Below, piece after piece: positions 28,452 to 36,421 of a stretch of 64,000 nucleotides of DNA (the stretch's first letter is position 1; each line of letters begins with the position of its first letter). The translations under genes and the position numbers were made by a program. This stretch comes from Phycisphaerales bacterium (GTDB lineage: Bacteria; Planctomycetota; Phycisphaerae; UBA1845), in assembly GCA_020353195.1 (NCBI GenBank), contig CP070691.1, forward strand, positions 1,705,894-1,769,893, given 5' to 3'. Below the pieces are notes generated by a model. The model made no database searches. It was not told the origin of the DNA and saw nothing but the letters and a program-made list of their open reading frames with translations.

Positions 28452-29633
28452 CTAGGGAACCTTGCTTAGCCGTCCTGCCTTTCTCGTCCCTTCGAGATCA
28501 TCATCTCCCTCGGCGCCACCGTGCAACCGCCGGGCCAGGTCGACGATCGCCAGACGCGCCTTCGACCGCGCATGCCCCCTGGCCAGCGGCTCGCCCAGAT
28601 TGATGGCCGCACTGACACTGGGCCAATCATGCGGTATCGATGCGTAGACATTGACGTTCAGCGTTGCTTCGATATCGGCCGTTGAGAGGTTAGCCGACTC
28701 GTTACCCAGGCGATTGCACACCACGCGAACGCGGTCCAGATCGAATCCGGCCTGTCTCATGGAGTCCAGCATGCGTTGGACGTTCCGAACGTCAGGCACG
28801 AGCAGCTCCAGGACCAGAAGAATGGAGTCCGCTATGTCGAGGACGGCTTTGGCTCCCGGGTCGTAGCGTGACGGCCCATCCACCACCACGTAGTCGAACA
28901 TCGAGACCAGCCCGGACAGTGCCCCGAGGCAGTGAACCGCGGTGATCGTGTCCGCCTGCTCGAAGGACGGGGGGCGGCACAGCACGCGCACGCCGCTACC
29001 ATGGCTGGCCAACGCTTTCTCGATGACCTGGGGCTCCAGGCGCTCCGGGGTCTCGCACAGATCCGCGATGCTGTAGACCGGTTCGAGGTCCAGCATCGTT
29101 CCCACTTGGCCGAATCGGTAGTCGAGGTCCACGAGGCAGACCCCCCCCGACGCGAACGAGGCCAGTTCCACTGCCAGATTCGTGGCCAGCGTCGTCGCGC
29201 CCACGCCGCCCGCCCCGCCGACCACGGCGATCAAGTTGCCTTGTTTCCAGCTGCTGCTGATCCGGTCGGCGATACGCTGCATCGCCTCGCCCAACACCTG
29301 TGGATCAATCGGCTTGGCGATGAATTCCTTGACGCCCTGGCGCATGGCCGACAGGATCAATTGCCCGTCCGTGGAGTTGGACACGGCAAAAATCGCCAGG
29401 TCGGGATGGGCGCTGGTCAGCTTCCCGGCGACGGGTAGGATCACGTCGGGAACCGGGTCGACATTGACGATCAATACGTGGGCCGGGATTTGCTGGATGG
29501 CCTGGGGCAGCAAGGCCGGTTCGTCAACCTCGGCGACGATTTTCACCCCGTTCAGCGCAAGGACAGACTTGCGCAGTGCCGCGCCGTAGTTCTCCTCCGC
29601 ATTGAACAGGATGACCCGGAGGCCGGGCGCCAT
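28452..29633 (-). CDS. tadZ: Tad pilus localisation ATPase TadZ/CpaE
   Basis: A 393-residue MinD/ParA-superfamily protein that positions the Tad machine. The N-terminal ~125 residues form a receiver-like domain (LRVILFNAEENYGAALRKSV) in which the phospho-acceptor site is atypical (VLIVNVDPVPD). The ATPase domain begins IAVVGGAGGVGATTLATNLA, a deviant Walker A with Ala in place of the lysine usually before TT, as in many CpaE proteins. It continues with VCLVDLDYRFGQVGTMLDL. ATG 29633 has GAGGGA nine bases upstream; the frame extends to 29738 without support. It lies between the TadG-like gene and tadA. Confidence 0.9.
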   Translation of the reverse strand: MAPGLRVILFNAEENYGAALRKSVLALNGVKIVAEVDEPALLPQAIQQIPAHVLIVNVDPVPDVILPVAGKLTSAHPDLAIFAVSNSTDGQLILSAMRQGVKEFIAKPIDPQVLGEAMQRIADRISSSWKQGNLIAVVGGAGGVGATTLATNLAVELASFASGGVCLVDLDYRFGQVGTMLDLEPVYSIADLCETPERLEPQVIEKALASHGSGVRVLCRPPSFEQADTITAVHCLGALSGLVSMFDYVVVDGPSRYDPGAKAVLDIADSILLVLELLVPDVRNVQRMLDSMRQAGFDLDRVRVVCNRLGNESANLSTADIEATLNVNVYASIPHDWPSVSAAINLGEPLARGHARSKARLAIVDLARRLHGGAEGDDDLEGTRKAGRLSKVP

Positions 29634-29934
29634 CAGACGGTTCCCTCGGTGCAGGTCCGGCGCAACGGGGACGCTCGCCAACGCGCGGTGGCACGCCCCG
29701 CGCGTTCTTGCCAGCCTAAGACAGACGCTCCGGACCACACGCTGACGGTCTGCGAGCCGTGCCGACTACGATCGTTGGCCCTGCTTGTGTCCCCTGCGCA
29801 CATCACGTTTACTCGATCAACCTCAAGGACCGGGCTCTGGCCAAGCCGACGAGAGCCTGCCTCAACTCGATGGTGCCCTGGGCGACCGCCCCTGGCACCT
29901 GGGAACGGGCGCGCCCGTCCGGTTCGGCGATCGT

Positions 29935-30405
29935 CTATGTCGGCTGCCGGCCGGCGCCCACGGTCACGGCGAGAATCCGGAATTCCCGGTCGACGGCCGC
30001 CCGGCCCCGGTTCAGGGTGTGGGCAAGAGCCGCGTCCGGGACCGCCTGCGCTACAGCGAAACCGTGGCCGCCGGCGAAGTCGTCGCGAACCGCGCGCCCG
30101 AATTCAGCGTCGTCGACCCTGAAGGCCGATATGCGGTCGCCGGCCGGACGTCGCCCCGGGCACTTGTCGGTCACCGGGGGCAGTACCGTCGACTCGGCGA
30201 CGTCATCCTGCGAGAGCGTGACCGAAGCCGCGAGCGACGCCGCATCGGTTGCTCTCTGCAGATCGGCCTTGGCGTTATGCAGTGCGCCGGTACCAAACGC
30301 CAGCGCGGAGACGCCGGGCAACACCGTTGTCATCAGAGCCGTTTCGATCGCCCGTGTGCTCTGGTATCGGCGGCGATCGGCGTTTCGTCGTCTCCGCGCT
30401 TCCAT
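29935..30405 (-). CDS. short TadG-like pilus assembly protein, possibly truncated
   Basis: A 156-residue protein whose N-terminal half matches TadG-type pseudopilin-like proteins. After a very basic start (MEARRRRNADRRRYQ) comes a hydrophobic helix (ALMTTVLPGVSALAFG) and then NAKADLQRATDAASLAASV, the classic 'AELQRAADAAALA' block. The following ~90 residues have no match to the normal TadG periplasmic or von Willebrand region, so the gene is a short variant or is shifted out of frame. I looked at the other two minus-strand frames and did not find a continuing TadG sequence. ATG 30405 has GGGAGG eight bases upstream, indicating active translation. Confidence 0.6.
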   Translation of the reverse strand: MEARRRRNADRRRYQSTRAIETALMTTVLPGVSALAFGTGALHNAKADLQRATDAASLAASVTLSQDDVAESTVLPPVTDKCPGRRPAGDRISAFRVDDAEFGRAVRDDFAGGHGFAVAQAVPDAALAHTLNRGRAAVDREFRILAVTVGAGRQPT

Positions 30406-30498
30406 GGCTTTCACCCTCCCTCGCACTGCATGGGATTGAACGTCCTGTTGCGGCGGGTCACGACCGTTTCGCCTCATCCACGTCCGCCCCGCTGGTCT

Positions 30499-32139
30499 CT
30501 ACAATCCCCACACGGTTTCGTGCCCCCAGGGCCCGTGGATGGAAAGCTCGTCGGCCTGCGATTTCAATCCCACACGCGCCGGCGTCGCGGTTTTGTACAC
30601 GTCGGTCCGGATACTCGGATCCTGCGCCGGCTCGCCCTCTAACAGCCCCAGGGCGTACAGCTGATAATCGTTCGGCGGCGTGATGAACTGCCCGGGCACC
30701 GGCGAGACCTGGTCCGGATTCAATGGAGCGATAATCTCCGGCGTAACGAGGATCACCAGTTCCGTGACTCGCCGGCGATACTCGACCGATCGGAACAGGG
30801 CCCCGAGAATGGGGACGTCCCCCACTCCAGGAACCCGGCTCACCACGCCTCGCACTTCGTCATCCAGCAATCCGGCAATCGCGATCGTCTGACCGTTGCC
30901 GACTTCCACGGTCGTCTCCGCGCGCCGTTGCGTCAGGCCGGGCACCGAGATGCCCTGGACCTGCATCGCGCTGGAGAAATCGGTCTCGCTGACCTCCGGC
31001 GCCACGCGCAGGCGGATCCGCTGGTGGTCCAGCACGACCGGGGTGAACTGCAGACGGATCCCGAATTCCCGGAACTCGATCGCGATGGCCCCGAGGGCCT
31101 GGGGAATCGGGTACGGGAACTCGCCGCCGGCCAGGAACGACGCCGTCTCCCCGCTGATCGCGGTCAGGTTCGGCTCAGCGAGGATTCGCAACAGGGAGTT
31201 GTCGGCGAGTGCCCGCAGGAAAACCTGCATTTGCACCCGCGGGAACCCAAGCGCCAGCGTGGTGGAATCGCTGATCACGTTGTCGCCGGTCACGAACGGA
31301 ATCGTGCTCCGCGCGTTCACGTCACTCAACGGACTGATGTTCGTCGGATTGAGCCCGCCCAGATTGTTGACGACGAACACGTCCTGAAAATCATCGCCGG
31401 CCAGGAAGCCGTTGATGCCCAGCGCCCGGACGGCCGACCGGTTCACCTCGGCGACCGTACACCGCAGGAGCACCTGTTGCTCACCGGCCACCGTCAGGTG
31501 ATTCTGCACTCCGTCAGGCCCGCCGCGACCGGCCTCCTGCGCGAAGATCTGCGCTATCTGCTCCATGCGCTGCGCCATTTCCGGGCCGCTGACGGTCCCC
31601 GAGAGGACGATGTTTCCCAGGAACGACGTGGCTTCCGCAGTCGATTGCGGGTCGATCTTGCGCAGGGTTTCGTTCAGGGCCGTCAGGTCCAGTTCGACCG
31701 TCACCTCGAAGATGTGCTGCTCGCCGTTTGACCAGGCGATCACCTGCGTGGCGCCGTAATCGGCTCCGGTGATGAGCAGTTGCATCGGGCTGATCGTCTG
31801 GACGTAGGCGATGTCCGCCGAGATCGCCTGCACTCGTTCCAGGGGCACGCTCGTCTCAACGATGACGCTCTTGTGCAGTGGGACCGTGATCCGGAGCGTC
31901 TCGGCGGAGAGGTCGCGCACCTCGGCCGCGAATTGACCACCCGGGGCGATCGCGCCCACTGCCGGCGTGGACGGCTCAGCGGCCGGCTCTTCCTGGGCGT
32001 GGGCCGGGCAGATCCACACGGCGATCAGCCACGCGGCGGCCAGACAGGCCCGCTTGCAGCGCCGCTTCCTCAGAAGCATGCGCCACGGCACGGGATTCCA
32101 CACTCTTCGCCGATCGCACTCTATGTTGGGCAGGGACAT
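30499..32139 (-). CDS. cpaC: Tad outer-membrane secretin CpaC/RcpA
   Basis: A 546-residue secretin forming the outer-membrane channel of the Tad pilus. A signal peptide lies at about residues 20-48 (RKRRCKRACLAAAWLIAVW, cleavage near AHA|QE). A BON/pilus-associated domain near 75-150 includes AQVIAWSNGEQHIFEV. The secretin core has LRCTVAEVNRSAVRALG, RILAEPNLTAISGETASFLAGGE, the VGNGQTIAIAGLL motif and GDVPILGALFRSVEYRR. ATG 32139 is supported by AAGGAGG ten bases upstream and overlaps the CpaB stop (TAATG), giving coupled translation. Confidence 0.94.
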   Translation of the reverse strand: MSLPNIECDRRRVWNPVPWRMLLRKRRCKRACLAAAWLIAVWICPAHAQEEPAAEPSTPAVGAIAPGGQFAAEVRDLSAETLRITVPLHKSVIVETSVPLERVQAISADIAYVQTISPMQLLITGADYGATQVIAWSNGEQHIFEVTVELDLTALNETLRKIDPQSTAEATSFLGNIVLSGTVSGPEMAQRMEQIAQIFAQEAGRGGPDGVQNHLTVAGEQQVLLRCTVAEVNRSAVRALGINGFLAGDDFQDVFVVNNLGGLNPTNISPLSDVNARSTIPFVTGDNVISDSTTLALGFPRVQMQVFLRALADNSLLRILAEPNLTAISGETASFLAGGEFPYPIPQALGAIAIEFREFGIRLQFTPVVLDHQRIRLRVAPEVSETDFSSAMQVQGISVPGLTQRRAETTVEVGNGQTIAIAGLLDDEVRGVVSRVPGVGDVPILGALFRSVEYRRRVTELVILVTPEIIAPLNPDQVSPVPGQFITPPNDYQLYALGLLEGEPAQDPSIRTDVYKTATPARVGLKSQADELSIHGPWGHETVWGL

Positions 32140-33218
32140 TATTCACCAACCTCCTTAATGGCGGGCTCGCTGTAATCCGAATCCCAATCCGATCCCGTCG
32201 ACCCTGCGCCGCTGCGACGCAGAAGGCGCTCTTGAGGACTCAACGCACTGCGGCGACCGGGATCGACACGGGGATACGACGGTCCGGCGGGTACGAACGT
32301 CGCCCCGGAATCACCTTCAGTCAGCCCCCGCTGGACACCCTTGACCGCCATGGACCGGATCCCGTCGTACATGATGCGGATCACGTCGGGTCCGTTGATC
32401 ACGGTCACCGTCGCATCCCGATCCTGGGCGGCATCGGCGACGGGCGGCGCCATCGGACCACCGGCGAGCGGCCCGATAAACGGCCCGGGCTGAGGGCGCC
32501 GCTCTCCGAGCACCTCGTCCTGATGGGCTTCCGCGTTGTCGGTGATCAGTGTGTCGTCCTCGGATCGCATGGCCAGCGTCAACCGGCCCTTCGTCTGCGC
32601 CAGGTGCAGTTTCGGAACGTCGGCTTCGGGAACGATCAGCGTCACGGAGCGGACGCGCACGGGACCGTCCTCGGTCGTGGTTTCGCTCAGCATCTGTCCC
32701 ACGGCCCCGACTTTGACCCGCTGCAGGAACACCCGGCTCGTCGTTTCCTTCTTGCGTCCGGGCTTGACCACGTCCATGACCACGATCACGTCGACGAAGC
32801 ACCCCGGACGGAGCAGGTAGGCCACACCGGTCGACTCGTCGACTTTCACCGCCATCGCCCGATAGCCTTCCTCGATGCGCTCTTCGATTCCCGGGAGCGT
32901 TCCCTCCTCCGCGATCATGGCCGAGGTGACCACCGCTCCCTGGGGAATGAACTTCTTGCTGACGCGCCCGACGAGCCCGTCGATGCTCGCGTAAGCATCG
33001 GGCGGCAACAGTGGCGTCTTGGGGGTCCTTCTCACCATGAGCATGTCGGGCGTAATGCGGATCGACGAGGCGATGTCCGAACTGGCGATCACCGCGTCAA
33101 CTTCTTCCATGTCCACACGCGAGCCCTTTGCCTTCTGAATGGCATCCACGCTGAACTTGACCGCCAACACTCCGACCACAAGTCCCAACACCAACGGAAT
33201 AATCGCTCGGTTCTTCAT
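32139..33218 (-). CDS. cpaB: Tad pilus assembly protein CpaB/RcpC (SAF domain)
   Basis: A 359-residue periplasmic pilus assembly protein anchored by an N-terminal helix (IIPLVLGLVVGVLAVKFSV). The SAF domain follows with VDAVIASSDIASSIRITPDML and FIPQGAVVTSAMIA, and the RcpC-type domain has YRAMAVKVDESTGVAYLLRPG and VDVIVVMDV. The C-terminal ~90 residues are Pro/Gly-rich with low complexity. It overlaps cpaC by one base and is preceded by a 487-base spacer. CpaB is thought to work with the secretin at the outer membrane. Confidence 0.92.
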   Translation of the reverse strand: MKNRAIIPLVLGLVVGVLAVKFSVDAIQKAKGSRVDMEEVDAVIASSDIASSIRITPDMLMVRRTPKTPLLPPDAYASIDGLVGRVSKKFIPQGAVVTSAMIAEEGTLPGIEERIEEGYRAMAVKVDESTGVAYLLRPGCFVDVIVVMDVVKPGRKKETTSRVFLQRVKVGAVGQMLSETTTEDGPVRVRSVTLIVPEADVPKLHLAQTKGRLTLAMRSEDDTLITDNAEAHQDEVLGERRPQPGPFIGPLAGGPMAPPVADAAQDRDATVTVINGPDVIRIMYDGIRSMAVKGVQRGLTEGDSGATFVPAGPSYPRVDPGRRSALSPQERLLRRSGAGSTGSDWDSDYSEPAIKEVGE

Positions 33219-33429
33219 GATTCCCTCACACTACACAGTTGTGGCGGCCCGCCGCGTCCGGCACGGGCGGATCCGCCCGGCCCACGATCTGCCACCTAAG
33301 GTCTCGTCGTTCCCGACAACGCAGGTATGTTCTATATCGGTTGGATGCAGGCTCTGACGAACCTGATCAAATGAAAATCTCCGGGAAGCCAATTTCGGCA
33401 GGACGTCGCGGGCATTTGATTCCCGCAAT

Positions 33430-33437
33430 CCGATAAC
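33430..33437 (+). promoter_or_regulatory. CCGATAAC octamer, copy 7
   Basis: The only copy in plus orientation (context ATCCGATAACCAGC), in the spacer between tadE and cpaB. No plus-strand gene follows, so its role as a promoter is doubtful. Confidence 0.2.
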
Positions 33438-33568
33438 CAGCAGCGAGGTTCCAATAAACCAGGCGCCTCTTCAACGTAGCCGTTCATCTTCCGAGAATGT
33501 TCGTGTTCCAAGGTGGGCCGCGCATACCTGCGCGGGGGCACTCAAGATGTTCATGCGACGCGCGCCGG

Positions 33569-33589
33569 CGGCGGCGCCAAGCGCCGCCG
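33569..33589 (-). terminator. GC hairpin downstream of tadE
   Basis: Perfect 9-bp stem CGGCGGCGC / GCGCCGCCG with a three-base loop, 117 bases after the tadE stop. No T tract follows on the minus strand, so it may be a pause or processing signal rather than an intrinsic terminator. Confidence 0.35.
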
Positions 33590-33705
33590 GATACCGTCGC
33601 CGCTATGAACACGGCCAGTGCCCCCGTGGCGGCCTGCAGGCACCGTCGATGCCGCGCCGGGCAACATCGGGCGCCTCACGGTCAGACCGCCTCCGGCCCC
33701 GGGCA

Positions 33706-34143
33706 CTAGCTGGTTGGGGTTGTGACCGACGCGCCTTCTTTGCGCATCGAGCACGCGCCGACGACCGGGCTGTCTCCGTGGGGGAACATGAAGCCCACTA
33801 ACGAGACTTCATTCGCGGGAATGGAAACCTGCACGGTTTCCATCGGGCTGCCCCCCGGGACGGCGTGGGTCATGGTCACCGTGTAGTTCGTGATGCCGGT
33901 CCCGCTCATGATCTCCGCCACGCGACCCGTCACCTCGGTGTATGGCTCGGTCGTCGTTTGGAGCACGGCGATCCGGCAACCTTCGCGGGCGGCATGGACC
34001 ACGGTCTGGCGAACCATGAACACGTACCCGTATTCGATGATCCCGAACAGCAGTGTAAGCAGCAACGGAGCCACAACGGCAAACTCGACCAGCGCAGCTG
34101 CTCGCCGTCGCCCCACCTTGCTTCCGTTCCCTATCGCACGCAT
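33706..34143 (-). CDS. tadE: Tad minor pseudopilin TadE
   Basis: A 145-residue TadE-family pseudopilin. The N-terminus RRRAAALVEFAVVAPLLLTLLFG is the TadE signature: basic, then A-L-V-E-F with the conserved Glu at +5 and a hydrophobic helix. It is followed by IIEYGYVFMVRQTVVHAAREGCR. The rest is a small periplasmic domain ending in a Thr/Ser-rich tail. ATG 34143 overlaps the stop of the prepilin peptidase gene (TAATG), so I prefer it to ATG 34158. It would be processed by that peptidase and help initiate the pilus. Confidence 0.88.
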   Translation of the reverse strand: MRAIGNGSKVGRRRAAALVEFAVVAPLLLTLLFGIIEYGYVFMVRQTVVHAAREGCRIAVLQTTTEPYTEVTGRVAEIMSGTGITNYTVTMTHAVPGGSPMETVQVSIPANEVSLVGFMFPHGDSPVVGACSMRKEGASVTTPTS

Positions 34144-34694
34144 TACAGTGCCCACCAATGAAAGACCTGACCCGCAAGCACGATCAGCGAACCGACGGTC
34201 AACGGTACGCCGTAGGGAAGTAACTGCGACGTCGAGCCGAAGCTCTTGGCCGAACCGAACTCCCCGAACATCGTGTTACGGCTGGACATCTTGACCACGA
34301 TCGTACCCATGTTCGCCCACGCGTGGCGGATCCGACCGGAGCCTACGATCATGATCACCGCAACAATACCGCCGATGATGCCACCGACGCAGAATGAAAT
34401 CAGTGTCATCCACGGGCCGAACCACACGCCGATGGCTGCCATCAGCTTGACGTCGCCGGCCCCCATCCCGTGCATCATCCACGGAACGATCAGAACACCG
34501 AATCCGACCAGCAACCCCAGCAACCCGCTCACCAGACCGGCCCCCCCGTGGAATATCCCCTGCATGGCGAAGCCGCACAGTATCAGTGTCGCGTTCAACC
34601 AGTTGGGGACCCTGCGCTGAGCGTAATCCGTCCATGACGCCAACAGAACACCGGGCACCAGAATCGCACACGTCGCGCCCCAGTACGGCTCCAT
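34143..34694 (-). CDS. tadV: prepilin peptidase TadV/CpaA (A24 family)
   Basis: A 183-residue membrane aspartyl protease that cleaves Flp prepilin and TadE. The two catalytic aspartates are in WTDYAQRRVPNWL (about D23) and GMGAGDVKLMAAIG. Hydrophobic segments alternate through the chain, about six in all, and the protein lacks the N-terminal methylase domain of PilD, as usual for the Tad type. It overlaps tadE by one base and lies downstream of a strong hairpin that follows flp. Confidence 0.92.
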   Translation of the reverse strand: MEPYWGATCAILVPGVLLASWTDYAQRRVPNWLNATLILCGFAMQGIFHGGAGLVSGLLGLLVGFGVLIVPWMMHGMGAGDVKLMAAIGVWFGPWMTLISFCVGGIIGGIVAVIMIVGSGRIRHAWANMGTIVVKMSSRNTMFGEFGSAKSFGSTSQLLPYGVPLTVGSLIVLAGQVFHWWAL

Positions 34695-34808
34695 GATCTC
34701 AGTCCTCCCGCAGCTGTCGTTAGCTGTCGTTGATCAACCCCTTGCATCGAATCGGCGGCGAGCGCTGAATGCCGGATCGTGCCGGCGCTGAATCTGATGT
34801 CCCCCGCA

Positions 34809-34858
34809 CCCCAAACAAGGTGATGGGCTCTCGCCCGTTCGGACGAGGCCCATTCACC
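34809..34858 (-). terminator. strong hairpin between flp and tadV, probable attenuating terminator
   Basis: On the minus strand the arms GGTGAATGGGC (34858-34848) and GCCCATCACC (34828-34819) pair with one bulge, and the inner part CTCGTCC-GAAC-GGGCGAG extends the stem. The tail reads TTGTTT. It begins 68 bases after the flp stop, where Tad loci often reduce read-through so that the major pilin is made in excess over the machine. Confidence 0.6.
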
Positions 34859-34925
34859 CTTGTCTGGTCTATCACCTTTCCCGGCTTCGTGCCCTCGGCA
34901 CACGCCGGTACGACTACCCTGCCGA

Positions 34926-35093
34926 CTAGCCCGCAGGGAGCTTGCTCTCGACGTTCTCGAACACACTGGTCACCTTGGTGCCCAGGTTCGTAATCGCCGT
35001 CAGCGCCGCGATGATAATCAGCGCCAGCATCACCGCATACTCAGTTGCGGTAGGGCCATCTTCCGACTTGAGGAACTCACGAATCCGGTCCAT
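34926..35093 (-). CDS. flp: Flp-type major pilin
   Basis: A 55-residue Flp/Fap pilin, the main subunit of the Tad pilus. It reads MDRIREFLKSEDGPTATEY and continues with a hydrophobic helix (AVMLALIIIAALTAI) and a short polar tail. The G-P-T-A-T-E-Y segment corresponds to the prepilin cleavage site (after Gly13) with Glu at +5 and Tyr at +6. ATG 35093 has AAGGGAG eight bases upstream. It is the first gene of the tad locus and the likely substrate of TadV. Confidence 0.93.
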   Translation of the reverse strand: MDRIREFLKSEDGPTATEYAVMLALIIIAALTAITNLGTKVTSVFENVESKLPAG

Positions 35094-35484
35094 AGCTTTT
35101 CTCCCTTCACAAAAGAGGTTCCGGGTCGATATCCGCGACCCGCAGGTGAAACAAACCGTACCGGCGCCACTCCGTTGCGCAGGTACCTGCTACACTCGAC
35201 TCGGACCTCCACAGGGCTCGAGCATCGCGCCGATCCCTCCCTGGCTCGACGCCGTCCCGATCGATAGCCATCCTTGAACCGATCTCTTTTCATGTAATTT
35301 TCGATTTGCCCGAAAGCAAACCCGCGGGCGGTTTTTTCGCGCTGTTTTACCGGGAACGTCCGCATCACGCATTTTGCGCGCCAAGCTGGGCAAACTTTAG
35401 GAATCAGGACGTGCCCAGGCAACGAGTTCCAAGGAGTCAGCAGCGCGCAAGAGACCGTTTGCGGACCTTGTCCGACACAGCCGG
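35094..35484. other. 391-base region upstream of flp
   Basis: Spacer between the MBL hydrolase gene and flp, expected to hold the tad promoter. It contains a sigma-54-like -24/-12 element at 35369-35384 on the minus strand, and an A/T-richer part at about 35280-35360. No gene with ribosome binding site found. Confidence 0.45.
35369..35384 (-). promoter_or_regulatory. possible sigma-54 (-24/-12) promoter for the tad locus
   Basis: Minus strand reads TTGGCGCGCAAAATGC, which keeps GG and GC exactly ten bases apart and matches the sigma-54 consensus TTGGCACG-N4-TTGC at most positions. It lies about 276 bases upstream of flp. No activator site was identified. Confidence 0.35.
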
Positions 35485-36276
35485 TCAGGCCTGCCGGGCC
35501 ATAATCACCTGCCCGTCATAGGCGAGGGCCATGCTCTCCGGTAGCTCGAGGTTGGTCTCGGTGTGCTTGAGGGCGTGGGCGATGTGCGTGAAGTAGGTCC
35601 GCCTCGCGCCGACGTGCCGGGCGGCCTGCACCGCCTGGTCGAGGTTGAAATGCGTGGGATGGGGCCTGCGCCGCAACCCGTCGAGAATCAACGTGTCCAA
35701 GCCATGCAGCAACTCCATCGACGCCTCCGGAATGAAGTTGCAGTCCGTACAGTAGGCGATCGGCCCGAACCGGTAGCCCAGCACCGCCAGCGGTCCGTGC
35801 ATCAGGGGGATGGGGATGATCGTCTTCCCAGAAACATCCAGGGGGCGCTCGTCGATCGGAAGCAGCTCGAGTTCCGGCTTCTGCGAAGGATACTCCGGAT
35901 CGTCTTCAAAGGCGTACCGAAACGACCGTCGGATGACGTCCACCGTGTGCGGCAGCCCGTAGCAGCGGATCGGGCGGTCCATCAGCCAGTTGAACCGCCG
36001 CAGATCGTCCAGACCGGATACGTGGTCCGCGTGATGGTGAGTGAACAACACGGCGTCCAGCCGACGGATGTTGTTGGCCACACACTGGAGCCGCAGCTCC
36101 GGTGCGGTGTCGACCAGAAACATCCGGTCACCGTAGTCTACAGCGATGCCCGGGCGCGTTCGCTTGTCCCGCGGATCGTCCGACGTGCACACGGGACAGT
36201 CACACCCGATCATCGGTATCCCGTGCGACGTCCCGCTTCCCAGTATGATCACCCTGATGGTATCGACCGGTTTCAT
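35485..36276 (-). CDS. MBL-fold metallohydrolase, PhnP-like
   Basis: A 263-residue metallo-beta-lactamase-fold phosphodiesterase. It begins IRVIILGSGTSHGIPMIGCDCPVCTSDD, of which the GSGTSxGxP and CDCPVC zinc-structural motif are typical of PhnP-type cyclic phosphodiesterases. The metal site is HHHADHVSGLDDLRRF, with later HG in LMHGPLAVLGYRFG, D in YCTDCNF and H in FTHIAHALKH. No phn genes are near, so a general housekeeping role is more likely. Complete, soluble, cytoplasmic. Confidence 0.88.
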   Translation of the reverse strand: MKPVDTIRVIILGSGTSHGIPMIGCDCPVCTSDDPRDKRTRPGIAVDYGDRMFLVDTAPELRLQCVANNIRRLDAVLFTHHHADHVSGLDDLRRFNWLMDRPIRCYGLPHTVDVIRRSFRYAFEDDPEYPSQKPELELLPIDERPLDVSGKTIIPIPLMHGPLAVLGYRFGPIAYCTDCNFIPEASMELLHGLDTLILDGLRRRPHPTHFNLDQAVQAARHVGARRTYFTHIAHALKHTETNLELPESMALAYDGQVIMARQA

Positions 36277-36421
36277 CCCTACCCGTCAGACCAACGCAAC
36301 GCGGCGCCATCGGCCAGCCGCCGCAAGCGGACCATTATACACGCGCGCCACGCTTGACGCACCGGGCCGGCGCTGATACCGTCTCGCGCCCGCGTGTGCG
36401 GTCGGGCACCGGATACACAAC

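Larger units (their letters stand above)
33219..33705. other. 487-base spacer inside the tad locus
   Basis: Separates tadE from cpaB on the minus strand. It contains a compact GC hairpin (33569-33589) and one plus-strand CCGATAAC octamer (33430-33437). Short open frames are present, but none has a ribosome binding site or recognisable product. It probably separates two transcription units of the tad locus. Confidence 0.45.

Noticed and set aside
35308-35337. Plus-strand CCCGCGGGCGG followed by TTTTTT, terminator-like
   Set aside because: No plus-strand gene lies upstream that it could serve, and the stem is short or has no loop.
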